Positions 53,239 through 62,626 are shown, numbered from the stretch's first letter. The stretch is 64,000 nt of DNA from Chloroflexota bacterium (GCA_030447245.1 JAUJPG010000005.1:8117-72116), one strand, 5' to 3'. Made by a program: numbers and translations. The notes: generated from the letters alone by a model not told the origin.

Positions 53239-54594
53239 ATGACGATCATCGTCTCGCCGGAGCAATTAGCCCAAGCTTCGAGCGAGCCGGTCCTGACGGT
53301 CGCGCCTGGCACGCTGGTGATCGCGGTCGGCCCGTCCGGCTCGGGCAAGAGTACCTTGCTGGGGCGTTTTCCGCGCGAGGCGGTGATCGCGTCTGACACG
53401 ATACGCCACGAGATCCACGGAGACGCGTCGAACCACAGCGACGAGCCGCGCGTCTGGAGCACGCTCTACGACCGCGTCCACCAGCGGCTCGGCCGCGGTC
53501 TGACGACGGTGCTTGACTCGACCGCGGCGCGTGGTCGAGCGCGCAAGGAGGCGATGGAAGTGGCGCGGCTGCACGGGGCGGCGACGCTGCTGATCATCCT
53601 TGACACGCCGCTCGACGTCTGTCTGCAGCGCAACCAGGCACGCCGAGACCCGCTCCGCTCCGCGCCCGTGCCGGAGGAGATTACCCGTCTCCAACATGGA
53701 CAGGTGGCCCAGTTCATCAGCAACGTATCCCGGAGCGGCGCCGATCGCGCGGTAGTGCTCACACCCGCGCTGGCCGAACGGATTCGCGTGGACGCCTCGA
53801 TGGACGCCGTCCAGCGGCGCAGACCGGGCGCGCGGCGCCCCGCCGCGGACGCCGATGCGGAGCGGTACGCGATCGTCGGCGACGTTCATGGCTGCCTGGA
53901 CGAGCTGCGGGCCTTGATGAACCGTCCGGAGCTGCGTGACGGCCGCCGCCTCGTCTTCGTCGGCGACCTGACCGACCGCGGTCCCGACTCGCTGGGGGTG
54001 CTGCGGACGGTCATCAACCTGTGCACCGAACGCCGCGCGTGGAGCGTGCGGGGCAACCATGACGACAAGCTGGGCCGCCTGCTCGAGTACGTGTACCAGC
54101 GGGGGCTACCCTGGGACGGCACCCCTCTGACGCTGAGTCACGGCATCGAGACGACCGTGGATGAGTTTCGCGGCCTCGAGCGGGAGAACCGCGCCGAAGC
54201 CGAGGCGTGCGGCCGCCGCGCCCTCCAGTTCCTGAGGTCGCTGCCATACCACCTTGTGCTCGATCGCGGGCGGCTCGTCGTCTCGCACGGCGGCATCCCG
54301 GAGCACCTGATCGGCAAGGAGGGGCGGCACCTCCGGCGGTACGCACTGTACGGCGACCCGACCGGAGCCGTTGACAACCGAGGGCTGCCGATCCGTCGCG
54401 ACCTGGCGAAGACGTACCGCGGCGCAGCGCTGAACGTGCATGGTCACATCCCGATCGACCCGCCGACCGAGATCCGCAATAACGTCTGCAACGTCGACAC
54501 GTCAGCCGTCTTCGGCGGTGCCCTCACAGCTCTGCTGTACCCTGAGCGGACGCTTGTCTCGGTGCCGGCTGCGCGCGCCTATCACGAGCGCTAG
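53239..54594 (+). CDS. Two-domain Pnkp-like polynucleotide kinase-phosphatase without ligase
   Basis: 451 residues. The N-terminal P-loop kinase (about 25-200) has GPSGSGKST at 31-39, the ASDTIR region, TTVLDSTAARGRARKE and the lid RNQARRDP. The C-terminal calcineurin-type phosphatase (about 209-451) has GDVHGCLDEL, FVGDLTDRGPDSLGVL, VRGNHDDKL, VVSHGGIPEH, YGDPTG, VHGHIP and FGGALTALLYPER. Order and motifs match the first two domains of bacterial Pnkp, the RNA end-healing enzyme. The third, ligase domain is absent, and no Hen1 gene adjoins. The ATG at 53239 has only a weak AGGAC upstream. Confidence 0.85.
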   Translation: MTIIVSPEQLAQASSEPVLTVAPGTLVIAVGPSGSGKSTLLGRFPREAVIASDTIRHEIHGDASNHSDEPRVWSTLYDRVHQRLGRGLTTVLDSTAARGRARKEAMEVARLHGAATLLIILDTPLDVCLQRNQARRDPLRSAPVPEEITRLQHGQVAQFISNVSRSGADRAVVLTPALAERIRVDASMDAVQRRRPGARRPAADADAERYAIVGDVHGCLDELRALMNRPELRDGRRLVFVGDLTDRGPDSLGVLRTVINLCTERRAWSVRGNHDDKLGRLLEYVYQRGLPWDGTPLTLSHGIETTVDEFRGLERENRAEAEACGRRALQFLRSLPYHLVLDRGRLVVSHGGIPEHLIGKEGRHLRRYALYGDPTGAVDNRGLPIRRDLAKTYRGAALNVHGHIPIDPPTEIRNNVCNVDTSAVFGGALTALLYPERTLVSVPAARAYHER

Positions 54595-54781
54595 CTGCGC
54601 GATTCAGCCACGAGCGCACCGGCGAGGGGTAGAATAGTTCGAGTCGGGGCCGGGCACGGGACGCGCCCGTATTTCCCCCGCCAGACACCCACAAAAACGA
54701 CTCCATCACCACACGCGCCCCACACCATTGACGACCCCGCCGGTCATGGCCGGCGCGGCCCCGCGCGGAGGCTGAGAGAGC

Positions 54782-55585
54782 ATGGCAACCGACCAGCGGT
54801 CCCAGAGTCAGCAGCGGCAGTTCGTCAAGTACACCTTCCTCAAGGTCCGGCCAGAGTGGCGCGGACTGCCGGCCGAGGAGCGCACGGCTGGCAAGCGCCA
54901 GCTGGTCGACCTGCTGGAGCGGTTCGCCCAACGGATGATGATCCGCACCTATTCGACCGTCGGCACACGCGGCGACTGCGACTTCCTGATCTGGTCGGCG
55001 GGTGAGCAGTTGGACGATGTCCAGGACCTCCTCTCACACGTGGTCGGGACGCAAATGGGTCCGTACCTGGACATCCCATATTCCTATCTCGCCATGACCA
55101 AGCGGTCAGTGTACGTCGACAACCATCGGCACGAGGGCCAGGAGGGAACGCGGCTGCGAGTCCGACCGACTGACAAGAAGTACCTGTTCGTCTACCCGAT
55201 GTGGAAGAAGCGGGCCTGGTATCAGCTCCCGCTGGCGGAGCGCCAGGGCATGATGAACGAGCACATTCGCGTCGGCCACGAGTTCCCGCGCGTGAAGATC
55301 AACACCGCCTACTCGTTTGGCCTCGACGACCAGGAATTCGTGGTCGCTTTCGAGACCGACTTCCCGGCCGACTTCCTGGACCTCGTAGAGCGCCTGCGCG
55401 GTAGCGAGACAAGCAGCTACACCGAGAGCGAGACACCGATCTTCACCTGCCGTTCGCTTGGCGCGGCCGAGACGCTCGACATGGTAATGAAGGCCACCAC
55501 GACGACCGTCGAAGGGGAGGGTCGGCTGGCTGGCCCGAGCGCCGCCAGCGAGGAGGTCAGGGTCGTGGCGAGCAGGCCTTCGTGA
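54782..55585 (+). CDS. HemQ/chlorite dismutase-family haem protein
   Basis: 267 residues covering both ferredoxin-like repeats of the Cld family. VYPMWKKRAWYQLP, MMNEHIRVGHEFP (haem-side His), INTAYSFGLDDQEFVVAFETD and TESETPIFTC are present. The distal Arg of true chlorite dismutases appears absent, so coproheme decarboxylase (HemQ) is favoured: the last step of the coproporphyrin-dependent haem pathway of monoderm bacteria. TAGAAT about 145 bases upstream may be its -10 box. Its stop overlaps the cytochrome c start as GTGA. Confidence 0.88.
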   Translation: MATDQRSQSQQRQFVKYTFLKVRPEWRGLPAEERTAGKRQLVDLLERFAQRMMIRTYSTVGTRGDCDFLIWSAGEQLDDVQDLLSHVVGTQMGPYLDIPYSYLAMTKRSVYVDNHRHEGQEGTRLRVRPTDKKYLFVYPMWKKRAWYQLPLAERQGMMNEHIRVGHEFPRVKINTAYSFGLDDQEFVVAFETDFPADFLDLVERLRGSETSSYTESETPIFTCRSLGAAETLDMVMKATTTTVEGEGRLAGPSAASEEVRVVASRPS

Positions 55586-56031
55586 TTCGAACCGGCTCGC
55601 GCGGTCGCATGGCAGGTCCCCGCGAGGGCCTGCTGGTCCTCACACTCGCCGCGCTCCTGCTCGCGGCCTGCGGCGGGGCGCCCCAGACGGGGGTGGCCAA
55701 TCCGAACCAGGGTGCCCAGCCCGCTGCGAGCGGTGGCGGTCCAGGGGACGTCAACAACGGCAGGCAGCTCTTCCAGTCCAAGGGCTGCATTGCCTGCCAC
55801 GTGGCGCCTGGCGTGCCCGGCGCCTCGGGCACGATCGGGCCGAATCTGACTGGTATCGCCAGCACGACCCGACGGCGCGAGTTGGCCGGCGCCATCCCCA
55901 ATACACCGGAGAATCTGAGGCGATGGGTCCAGGACCCCCAGTCCGTCAAACCCGGAACAATGATGCCGAAGCTCGGCCTAAGCGACAAGGAGGCCGATGA
56001 CATCGTGGCCTTGCTGGAGACGTTCAAGTAG
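55582..56031 (+). CDS. Lipoprotein cytochrome c
   Basis: 149 residues. The GTG start at 55582 overlaps the HemQ stop by 4 bases. Signal with lipobox LLLAACGG near residue 30, a short Gly/Ala/Asn linker, and one class I haem domain with CIACH near residue 72 and axial Met in KPGTMMPKLGL. It is probably a membrane-anchored electron carrier, perhaps for the tethered caa3 oxidase. Coupling with HemQ links haem synthesis and haem use. Its TAG stop is the first element of a palindromic repeat. Confidence 0.9.
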   Translation: MIRTGSRGRMAGPREGLLVLTLAALLLAACGGAPQTGVANPNQGAQPAASGGGPGDVNNGRQLFQSKGCIACHVAPGVPGASGTIGPNLTGIASTTRRRELAGAIPNTPENLRRWVQDPQSVKPGTMMPKLGLSDKEADDIVALLETFK

Positions 56032-56050
56032 GGGCGCGCATCGCACCCCT
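56030..56050. repeat. TAGGGGCGC-type hairpin supplying a stop codon
   Basis: AGGGGCGCG (56030-56038) and CGCACCCCT (56042-56050) form a 9-pair stem with one mismatch and a 3-base loop. The TAG stop of the cytochrome c gene (56029-56031) lies in its left arm. A related element ends recQ and acuC. Confidence 0.5.
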
Positions 56051-56076
56051 GACCATCCAGGCGTGGGAGCACAGAC

Positions 56077-56679
56077 ATGCGCGAGCAATCATCCGGCGCT
56101 GACGCCAACGCGCTCAAGGAGTGGGCAGTCGCGATCAAGGCGCTCCGCGAAGGACGCCAGATCCTGCTGGTTCGCAAGGGCGGCATTCGCGAGGAGACCC
56201 GTGACTTCCGGATTCGTGCCGAGCAATTTCTACTCTTCCCGACCTACGAGCACCAGAACGCGGACCAGCTTCGGCCTGAGTTTGTCGGCGACCTTGCTGG
56301 GGTGCTCGCCACGCACGCCTCCGGCACGGTTCGGATCGACACCTGGGCCGAGTTGACCGACCAGTTCGAGGTGACCGAGCCGTGGCAGATCGAGGCGATC
56401 CTGCCCTATTACTGCTGGAGCTTGAAGTACGCCGAGGAGCGTCTGCGCTGGAAGCCGCGCCACCCGCTGCTGGTGATGGCCGTGCGAGCCTACCTGCTAG
56501 CGGAGCCTGTCGATGTGCCGAATCGCCCGGAGTACAGCGGCTGCAAATCCTGGCTTTCACTGCCCCAGATGCCGTCGTTGGCCGGCATGCAGCCGGCGCT
56601 GGACGACGCGACGTACGCGGAGCAGGTCGCCACGGTCCGAGCGGCGCTTGAGCACGAGCCGATTGGCACGCCGTCGTAG
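56077..56679 (+). CDS. DUF1802 family protein
   Basis: 200 residues with the DUF1802 pattern: LKEWAVAIKALREGRQILLVRKGGIREE, FRIRAEQFLLFPTYEHQ, then YYCWSLKYAEERLRWKPRHPLLVMAVRAY. Function is unknown. The start is supported by GGGAG. It lies about 45 bases after the cytochrome c stop and before the aldo/keto reductase on the same strand. Confidence 0.85.
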   Translation: MREQSSGADANALKEWAVAIKALREGRQILLVRKGGIREETRDFRIRAEQFLLFPTYEHQNADQLRPEFVGDLAGVLATHASGTVRIDTWAELTDQFEVTEPWQIEAILPYYCWSLKYAEERLRWKPRHPLLVMAVRAYLLAEPVDVPNRPEYSGCKSWLSLPQMPSLAGMQPALDDATYAEQVATVRAALEHEPIGTPS

Positions 56680-56750
56680 GCGCATGAGGAATCGCGCGAC
56701 CGCCAGGCGCTCTGAGGAGCGCATCCACCCTCCAACCTGAGGAGCGAGGC

Positions 56751-57746
56751 ATGCAGTACCGAACGTTGGGCACTACTGACGTCGAGCTGAGCGTCGTCGG
56801 CTTCGGCGTCTGGACGGTCTCGGCAGGGTGGTGGGGCGAATTCACCGACGACCAGGCAGCCGACCTGCTCCGGCGGGCGCTCAGCCTTGGCATCACTTTC
56901 TTCGACACCGGCGACACGTACGGCAACGGTCGCGGGGAGACGCTGCTTGCCAGGGCTTTCGGCGATCGGCGCGGCGACGTCGTGATCGGCACGAAGTTTG
57001 GCTACGACTTTTACACCGATCCCGACCAGAACCGGGGTCAGCGCGAGCGTCCCCAGGACTGGTCGCCTAAGTTCGTCCGCTTCGCCCTGGAGCAGAGTCT
57101 TCGGCGGCTTGGCACCGAGTATGTTGACCTGTACAACCTCCACAATCCGCGGATGGACGCGATCCAGCGTGATGACCTCTTCGAGCTACTCGAGCGGCTG
57201 CGCGATGAGGGCAAGATCCGCGCGTACGGGGCCTCGCTCGGACCGGCTATCGGCGGTACCGAGCACGGCAACGAGGTGATCGCGTCTCGCCGCTTAGACG
57301 CGCTCCAGATCATCTACAACATGCTGGAGCAAGATCCCGGGCGCCGCTTCTTCCCGCTGGCCAGAGAGCGGAACGTCGGCATCCTCGTGCGTGTGCCCCA
57401 CTCCTCCGGGTTGCTCGAGGGCAAGTACACGCCCGAGACGACCTTCCCCTCGAGCGACCATCGCAGCCACCGCCCGCGCTCGTGGCTGATCGAAGGCCTG
57501 CAGAAGGTCGAGCAGCTCGGGTTCTTGCACGAAGGCCGCGGCATGACCCTCGGCCAGGCTGCGCTCAAGTGGGTGCTGGCCGAGCCTTCGGTGACGTCGG
57601 CCCAGCCGAACATCTACGACGTCGAGCAGCTTGAAGAGTTCGCCGCCGCCCCTGACAAGCCTGACCTCACGCCCGACGACCTCGCCCGAGTGGCCGAGCT
57701 CTATGCCGCCGGTTTCCACCTGGAGAAGGCCCCATCCTCCGCTTAG
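56751..57746 (+). CDS. Aldo/keto reductase
   Basis: 331 residues, TIM-barrel AKR. The catalytic Asp and Tyr are in FFDTGDTYGNG, the Lys in IGTKFGYD and the His in LYNLHNPR. NADPH-binding residues fall in the C-terminal third (LKWVLAEPSVTSAQPNI). It reduces aldehydes or ketones; substrate unknown. It resembles proteins of the AKR family with 4Fe-4S-free architecture. GAGGAGCGAGG precedes the ATG. Confidence 0.92.
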   Translation: MQYRTLGTTDVELSVVGFGVWTVSAGWWGEFTDDQAADLLRRALSLGITFFDTGDTYGNGRGETLLARAFGDRRGDVVIGTKFGYDFYTDPDQNRGQRERPQDWSPKFVRFALEQSLRRLGTEYVDLYNLHNPRMDAIQRDDLFELLERLRDEGKIRAYGASLGPAIGGTEHGNEVIASRRLDALQIIYNMLEQDPGRRFFPLARERNVGILVRVPHSSGLLEGKYTPETTFPSSDHRSHRPRSWLIEGLQKVEQLGFLHEGRGMTLGQAALKWVLAEPSVTSAQPNIYDVEQLEEFAAAPDKPDLTPDDLARVAELYAAGFHLEKAPSSA

Positions 57747-57894
57747 TTTTCGGACCGAGCACAGATGCCGATCCGTGCCATCTTGCGAGCGAAGGATCTT
57801 CTCACTGCCGCACCACTTGTCGTCTTCGAGCGGTGACCGACACGCGAGAGGGCGCGTTCCAGGCCATGATGGCGGCCGCCGAGGTGAGCCCGCC

Positions 57895-60276
57895 GTGACC
57901 ATCGCACCGCGAGATCCCGCTCGGTCCGGGGACCCCGTCCGAGCTGCGCTGGGCGAGCTGTTCGGGCACGCCGACTTTCGCGAGGGGCAGGAAGCGATCG
58001 TCCGAGCGTTGCTCGGCGGTGAGGACGTCCTGGCGATCATGCCAACCGGAGCCGGCAAGTCGCTCTGCTATCAGCTCGCCGCGATGCTTCTGCCAGGCTG
58101 CACGGTGGTCATCTCGCCACTCCTGGCGCTGATGAAGGACCAGATCGACTCGTTACCGGAGCCAGTCCACGAACGCACTACGGTCCTGAGCAGCCTCGTC
58201 GACCGCGACGAATTGGCCCAGCGGCAGGAAGACCTGGCCGTCGGCCGTTACAAGCTGGTATACGCGACGCCCGAGCGGCTGCGGCAGCGCGCATTCATCG
58301 AGGCCTTGCGTGGGAGTGGCGTGTCGATGCTGGTCGTCGATGAGGCCCACTGCCTGTCACTCTGGGGTCACGACTTCAGACCCGACTACCTGTTCGTGCG
58401 GCAGGCGCTCGAACTGCTCGGTGAGCCGCGGCTGCTGGCGATGACGGCGACGGCGACGCCGGCGATCCAGGCAGAGCTCCGCGAACGATTCGGCCGACGG
58501 CTGACGATCCTGACGACGGGCGTCCTGCGGCCGAACCTGCGGCTAGAGGTCAGGTCACTCGCCGACCGCGAGGCCAAACTGCGCGAGTTGGTCACCTTCT
58601 GTCGGGCCGAGCGCGGTAGCGGGATCGTGTATGTCGCCAGCCGCGAGCAGGCCGAGCAGTTGGCCCAGCTCCTCCGACGCCAGGGGATCGGCGCCGGCCA
58701 CTATCACGCCGGGATGGACCGCGGCGAGCGCGAAGCAGCCCAGAACGCCTACATGCTGGACCGCACGCGGGTCATGGTGGCCACCACGGCATTCGGGATG
58801 GGGGTCGACAAGTCGAACGTCCGCTTCGTCGTCCACTTCAGTCCGCCGCGCTCCCTGGAGGCGTACGTCCAGGAATCGGGCCGGGCCGGCCGCGACGGCC
58901 GTCCGGCCCTCTGCATGCTCTTCGAGTCGCGCAGCGACCGAACCAACCTTCGGCGCTGGATCCGTGACGACGCACTCGGAGTCGATTTCCTGCGGCGGGT
59001 GTACGCTCAGGTCCGGAGCACCGCCGATCACGCCTACTCCCTGACGACGGTCGAAGATGTCGCGCGCCGAGTCGCCGACGACCCGGACGGCCGCGCCGAC
59101 GAGACCGAAGTGCGCGCCGCCGTGAGCCTGCTCGAACGGGTGGGCTTGCTGCGCCGCCACCTGGATCTGCCGCGCTCGCTGGCCCTCGAGCTGATCGTCG
59201 AGCCGTCGGCGATTCCTAAAGAGGCGGCCGACCTGCGCCGGCTGATTGACGATGCCGGCCTGGAACGCGGCCGATCCCTGGCCGGCCAGACGCTACGGCT
59301 GGCGGACCAGGCCGGCGTCGCGCCCGAACAGTTCGAGGCGCGGGTGCTGGCCTGGCGGACCTCAAAGCTTGTGCGCGCTCACCTGGCCGGCCGCGAAATG
59401 CTGCTGGAAGTGCTGCCGTCGCCCGCCGACGCGCCCAAGCGCGTAGCTGACGTGCTCGACGCCTGGCAGCAAGCCCAGGATCGGCGGCTGGATGACCTGC
59501 TGGCCTACCTGGACACGGATCGCTGTCGGCACGCGGTCATCGCGGACCATTTTGGCGTGGCCACGGACGACCGATGCGACATGTGCGACGTCTGCGCGCC
59601 AAGCGAGGTGGACCAGGTGCGACCTGGCCACGCGCCCACGACCACGGTACATCGGACCGTCACCGACGTTCATCCGGGCGACCTGATCCTGGACTGCGTC
59701 AAGACGCTGCCGTTCCGCGTGGGCAAGCGGAAGCTGGTGTTCATCCTGCGAGGGTCGGTCCAGAGCCCGATCGGCCCGGACCGCTGCGCCCGCTTCGGCA
59801 CACTTGGCCACCTGCCGGGAGCGCACGTCGAGCGCGAGATCGAGCGGCTCGTCGAGGGCGGCTACCTGGCGCGCGACGAGGGCGAGCTCCCGACGCTCAG
59901 GATCACGGCCAAGGGGTTGGACAAGCCGCCCGACGCCCCGCCCGCGCCCTCCCGTCCAAGACCCGTGCTCGAGACGGGTGCCCGCGCGAGAGGCGCAGGA
60001 GCGACTTCGTCACCTCGCGGCGAACGCCAGGACGCTCCGCGCGACGCCGACGATGAGGCGCTGTTTGGACGCCTCCGCGCCTGGCGCCGCATCCAGGCTG
60101 ACTTGGAGCGTGTCCCGCCATACGTCGTCTTTCACGACGCGGTCCTCCGAGAGATCGCCCGTCAGCGCCCGGCCGATGAGGCTGCATTGAGCCAGGTGCC
60201 CGGCATTGGTCCGGCGAAACTCGAGCGCCACGGCCGCGCGGTCCTCGACATCCTCGCTGGTGACGCGCCGTCGTAG
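57895..60276 (+). CDS. recQ: ATP-dependent DNA helicase RecQ
   Basis: 793 residues from the GTG at 57895, which has GAGGTGAG upstream; the longer open frame from 57631 reads through the aldo/keto reductase in another frame. Helicase motifs MPTGAGKS, VVDEAHCLS and QESGRAGRDG are present. The zinc-binding cysteines lie in DRCRHAV and DDRCDMCDVC, then a winged helix, a disordered Pro/Ala/Arg linker (about 675-720) and an HRDC domain at the C-terminus. It unwinds DNA 3'-5' in recombination repair. The insert between RecA core and zinc site is longer than in E. coli RecQ. Confidence 0.93.
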   Translation: MTIAPRDPARSGDPVRAALGELFGHADFREGQEAIVRALLGGEDVLAIMPTGAGKSLCYQLAAMLLPGCTVVISPLLALMKDQIDSLPEPVHERTTVLSSLVDRDELAQRQEDLAVGRYKLVYATPERLRQRAFIEALRGSGVSMLVVDEAHCLSLWGHDFRPDYLFVRQALELLGEPRLLAMTATATPAIQAELRERFGRRLTILTTGVLRPNLRLEVRSLADREAKLRELVTFCRAERGSGIVYVASREQAEQLAQLLRRQGIGAGHYHAGMDRGEREAAQNAYMLDRTRVMVATTAFGMGVDKSNVRFVVHFSPPRSLEAYVQESGRAGRDGRPALCMLFESRSDRTNLRRWIRDDALGVDFLRRVYAQVRSTADHAYSLTTVEDVARRVADDPDGRADETEVRAAVSLLERVGLLRRHLDLPRSLALELIVEPSAIPKEAADLRRLIDDAGLERGRSLAGQTLRLADQAGVAPEQFEARVLAWRTSKLVRAHLAGREMLLEVLPSPADAPKRVADVLDAWQQAQDRRLDDLLAYLDTDRCRHAVIADHFGVATDDRCDMCDVCAPSEVDQVRPGHAPTTTVHRTVTDVHPGDLILDCVKTLPFRVGKRKLVFILRGSVQSPIGPDRCARFGTLGHLPGAHVEREIERLVEGGYLARDEGELPTLRITAKGLDKPPDAPPAPSRPRPVLETGARARGAGATSSPRGERQDAPRDADDEALFGRLRAWRRIQADLERVPPYVVFHDAVLREIARQRPADEAALSQVPGIGPAKLERHGRAVLDILAGDAPS

Positions 60277-60300
60277 GGGCGCATGGCACGCGCCCCTACG
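60272..60300. terminator. Bidirectional hairpin shared by recQ and acuC
   Basis: CGTAGGGGCGC (60272-60282) and GCGCCCCTACG (60290-60300) form a perfect 11-pair stem with a 7-base loop. The TAG stop of recQ (60274-60276) and the TAG stop of the convergent acuC (60298-60296) both lie inside the stem, so one element gives both genes their stop and probably their terminator. Confidence 0.75.
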
Positions 60301-61456
60301 CGCTACCCGGTAACCCGCGACGCCGCACATCCTGGGCGACGCGACGGTTCTCGGCGGCCGTCGCCTCACGGTGTGGGATCGGCTCAAACTCGCTCGATGC
60401 GTCATGCATCAGCGTTGGCAGCGGCTCCGGCGCGCTCGAGCGCCAGCGGTCCAGCCAGGGTTGCGGGACGCGCTCGGGGAGCGGCTGGTCGCTGATCGCC
60501 GCCCAGACTGAGGTCCAGGCACGCGGTACGACGTTCCACAGGGCGTAGCCGCCCCCGCCAACGGCAATCAAACGGCCGTCACACAGCTCGTGCGCCAGTT
60601 CGTGAGCGCGCCGCGCCATGTGCTCGTAGGTCAAGGTCAGCGCGTGAAGGTGCGTCAGCGGGTCGAGAGCATGACCATCGCAGCCGTTCTGCGCGACAAT
60701 CACGTCCGGCCGGAAAGCGCGTGCCAGCTCGGGCACGACGAGGTCGTAGCATTCCACCCACGACGCATGATCGGTGTACGGTTGGAACGGGACATTGATC
60801 GCGTAGCCGAAGCCGTCACCACGGCCCTGCTCGGAAGGGCTGCCGGTGCCGGGAAAAAGGTAGCGGCCAGTCTCATGGAGTGAGATCGTCAGAACCTTCG
60901 GGTCTTCATAGAAGATCCATTGAACGCCGTCGCCGTGGTGAGCGTCGGTGTCGACGTACAGGACCCGGAGGCCGTGCTGCCGGAGCCAGGCGACGCCCAC
61001 GGCCGCGTCGTTGTAGATGCAGAAGCCGGATGCGAGCCGACGGTTGGCGTGATGGAGCCCGCCGCTGGGATTGAAGGCGTGCATCGCACCACCATTAAGC
61101 ACCAGCTCGGCCGCCCGGAGCGTCCCACCCACCACGAGCGATGTCGCCTCGTGCATGCCGGCAAAGATGGGATTGTCCGAGGAGCCCAGGCCGTACTCCG
61201 GTTCAGAGGAACCGCGGCGCGGATGGGCGCTGAGCTCGCGGACCCGCTCGACGTACGGCGCATCGTGCGCCAGGAGCAGCTCGCCCTCCGTTGCGACGCG
61301 TGGCGCCTCGCGGAACGCATCAGGCCCGGCGAGGAGCCCGCAGGCTTCGATCAGCGAATCGGTCAGCGCCAGGCGGATCGGATTGAGCGGATGCTCCTCG
61401 CTGAGCTTGTACCGGAGGTACTCGGGAGAGTACACGAACGCGGATCGGCAGGGCAC
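60296..61456 (-). CDS. AcuC/HDAC-like deacetylase
   Basis: 386 residues. Class I histone-deacetylase fold: YLRYKLSEEHPLNPIRL at the N-terminus, GGLHHANRR with the catalytic His pair, VLYVDTDAHHGDGVQ with the zinc ligands, and GGGGYALWN. Bacterial members deacetylate acetyl-lysine, as in acetoin utilisation and acetyl-CoA synthetase control. GTG start at 61456 with AAAGGTG upstream. A -10 box TATACT lies about 35 bases before it. Confidence 0.9.
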   Translation of the reverse strand: MPCRSAFVYSPEYLRYKLSEEHPLNPIRLALTDSLIEACGLLAGPDAFREAPRVATEGELLLAHDAPYVERVRELSAHPRRGSSEPEYGLGSSDNPIFAGMHEATSLVVGGTLRAAELVLNGGAMHAFNPSGGLHHANRRLASGFCIYNDAAVGVAWLRQHGLRVLYVDTDAHHGDGVQWIFYEDPKVLTISLHETGRYLFPGTGSPSEQGRGDGFGYAINVPFQPYTDHASWVECYDLVVPELARAFRPDVIVAQNGCDGHALDPLTHLHALTLTYEHMARRAHELAHELCDGRLIAVGGGGYALWNVVPRAWTSVWAAISDQPLPERVPQPWLDRWRSSAPEPLPTLMHDASSEFEPIPHREATAAENRRVAQDVRRRGLPGSA

Positions 61457-61490
61457 GCGTCACCTTTCCGGTGCTGGTCACGGGTCAGGA

Positions 61491-61496
61491 AGTATA
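61491..61496 (-). promoter_or_regulatory. Candidate -10 box of acuC
   Basis: TATACT on the minus strand, 35 bases before the GTG start at 61456. The -35 hexamer at 17-base spacing is poor. Confidence 0.4.
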
Positions 61497-61620
61497 GCTG
61501 GGCTGTCGGCGAGGTCCCGAGTGCTCCCCCGGGAGGATTGCGTGAACGTGGACTGCGCACGCGTGTGCTTGTGCCCTACTCGGCCGCCCGGCTAGCCTGT
61601 ATCTCCGGTCGGAGGGCATC

Positions 61621-62505
61621 ATGGCTGACGCGGCGCCGGCGCCAGTCACCGGCGCGCGGGCGAAGCTGACATTCCGAGTTGCGCTGTATCTGTTCGTCTT
61701 CCTGGCAGGGACGCTCGTCCTCAGCATCGGCGTGGCACTGGCCTTCGGACCGGGGCTGTTCGGCCAGGCCGGGCTCGCTGGCGCCAGCGTCGTCGGGCCG
61801 GCCGGTGTACTGATCGCCGCTGTGACCAGTGGAGCCGCGGGCGCGACGACCTGGCTATTCTTACATTGGGAGCGGCGGCCGTGGAGCACCGTCGGGCTTG
61901 ACAGACGGGCCGGTTGGATGGCCGAGCTGGCGGCGGGGATCGGGCTCGGCGCTGCGCTGATGGCTGCGATCACGGCGCTGGAGATCGGCACCGGCTGGTA
62001 CCGCTTTGACGGGACCGTCCCCGCCGTGGCAGCGGTTCGCGACCTCGGTTTCGGGCTCGTCGTCTACGCCGCGGTGGCCTTCGGAGAGGAGCTGGTGACT
62101 CGTGGCTACGTACTCCAGCGACTGGCTGAGGGCTGGGGTCGTGGTTGGGCAACCGTGCTCAGCTCGCTCATCTTCGGCCTGCTCCACATCGGCAATCCCG
62201 GGAGCGGACCCATTCCAATTCTGGGCATCTTCATGGCCGGGCTGATGCTCGCCCAGGCCTACTGGTCATCGGGGCGTCTGTGGCTCCCGATCGGACTGCA
62301 CTGGGCCTGGAACTACTTTCAAGGCCCGGTATTCGGCTTTCCGGTCAGTGGGACCGGCGCCAGCGGCCTGCTCCGGCTCGTACCGGTCGGCCCGGAGCCG
62401 CTGACCGGCGGGTCGTTCGGCCCCGAAGCCAGCCTGATCGGCGCAGGCGCGTGCCTGGTTGGGTTCATCGTCCTCGTCCGGTCCCGTGTGGCCGCGCGCG
62501 TGTAG
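61621..62505 (+). CDS. CPBP-family intramembrane metalloprotease
   Basis: 294 residues with about eight membrane helices. The CPBP (Abi) motifs are EELVTRGYVLQRL (motif 1, Glu-Glu), SSLIFGLLHIGNP (motif 2, His) and IGLHWAWNY (motif 3). The family includes CAAX-prenyl-protease homologues and bacteriocin self-immunity proteins; the substrate is unknown. The ATG has GGAGGG upstream. Its TAG stop begins a TAGGGGCGC sequence, as at two other genes in this window. Confidence 0.9.
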   Translation: MADAAPAPVTGARAKLTFRVALYLFVFLAGTLVLSIGVALAFGPGLFGQAGLAGASVVGPAGVLIAAVTSGAAGATTWLFLHWERRPWSTVGLDRRAGWMAELAAGIGLGAALMAAITALEIGTGWYRFDGTVPAVAAVRDLGFGLVVYAAVAFGEELVTRGYVLQRLAEGWGRGWATVLSSLIFGLLHIGNPGSGPIPILGIFMAGLMLAQAYWSSGRLWLPIGLHWAWNYFQGPVFGFPVSGTGASGLLRLVPVGPEPLTGGSFGPEASLIGAGACLVGFIVLVRSRVAARV

Positions 62506-62550
62506 GGGCGCCCGTCGTGCACTCGAGCGACTCCAGCAAGCAGGACGAGC

Positions 62551-62588
62551 GTGCGCCCATGTAGCCCTCGCGGCAAGGACGGGCGCAC
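62551..62588. terminator. Inverted repeat between convergent genes
   Basis: GTGCGCCC (62551-62558) and GGGCGCAC (62581-62588) form a perfect 8-pair stem around a 22-base loop, in the gap between the CPBP gene and the TolB-like gene. Confidence 0.45.
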
Positions 62589-62626
62589 ATCAACCGCCTT
62601 GACGCAATCGCCTCAGGGTGTATGCC

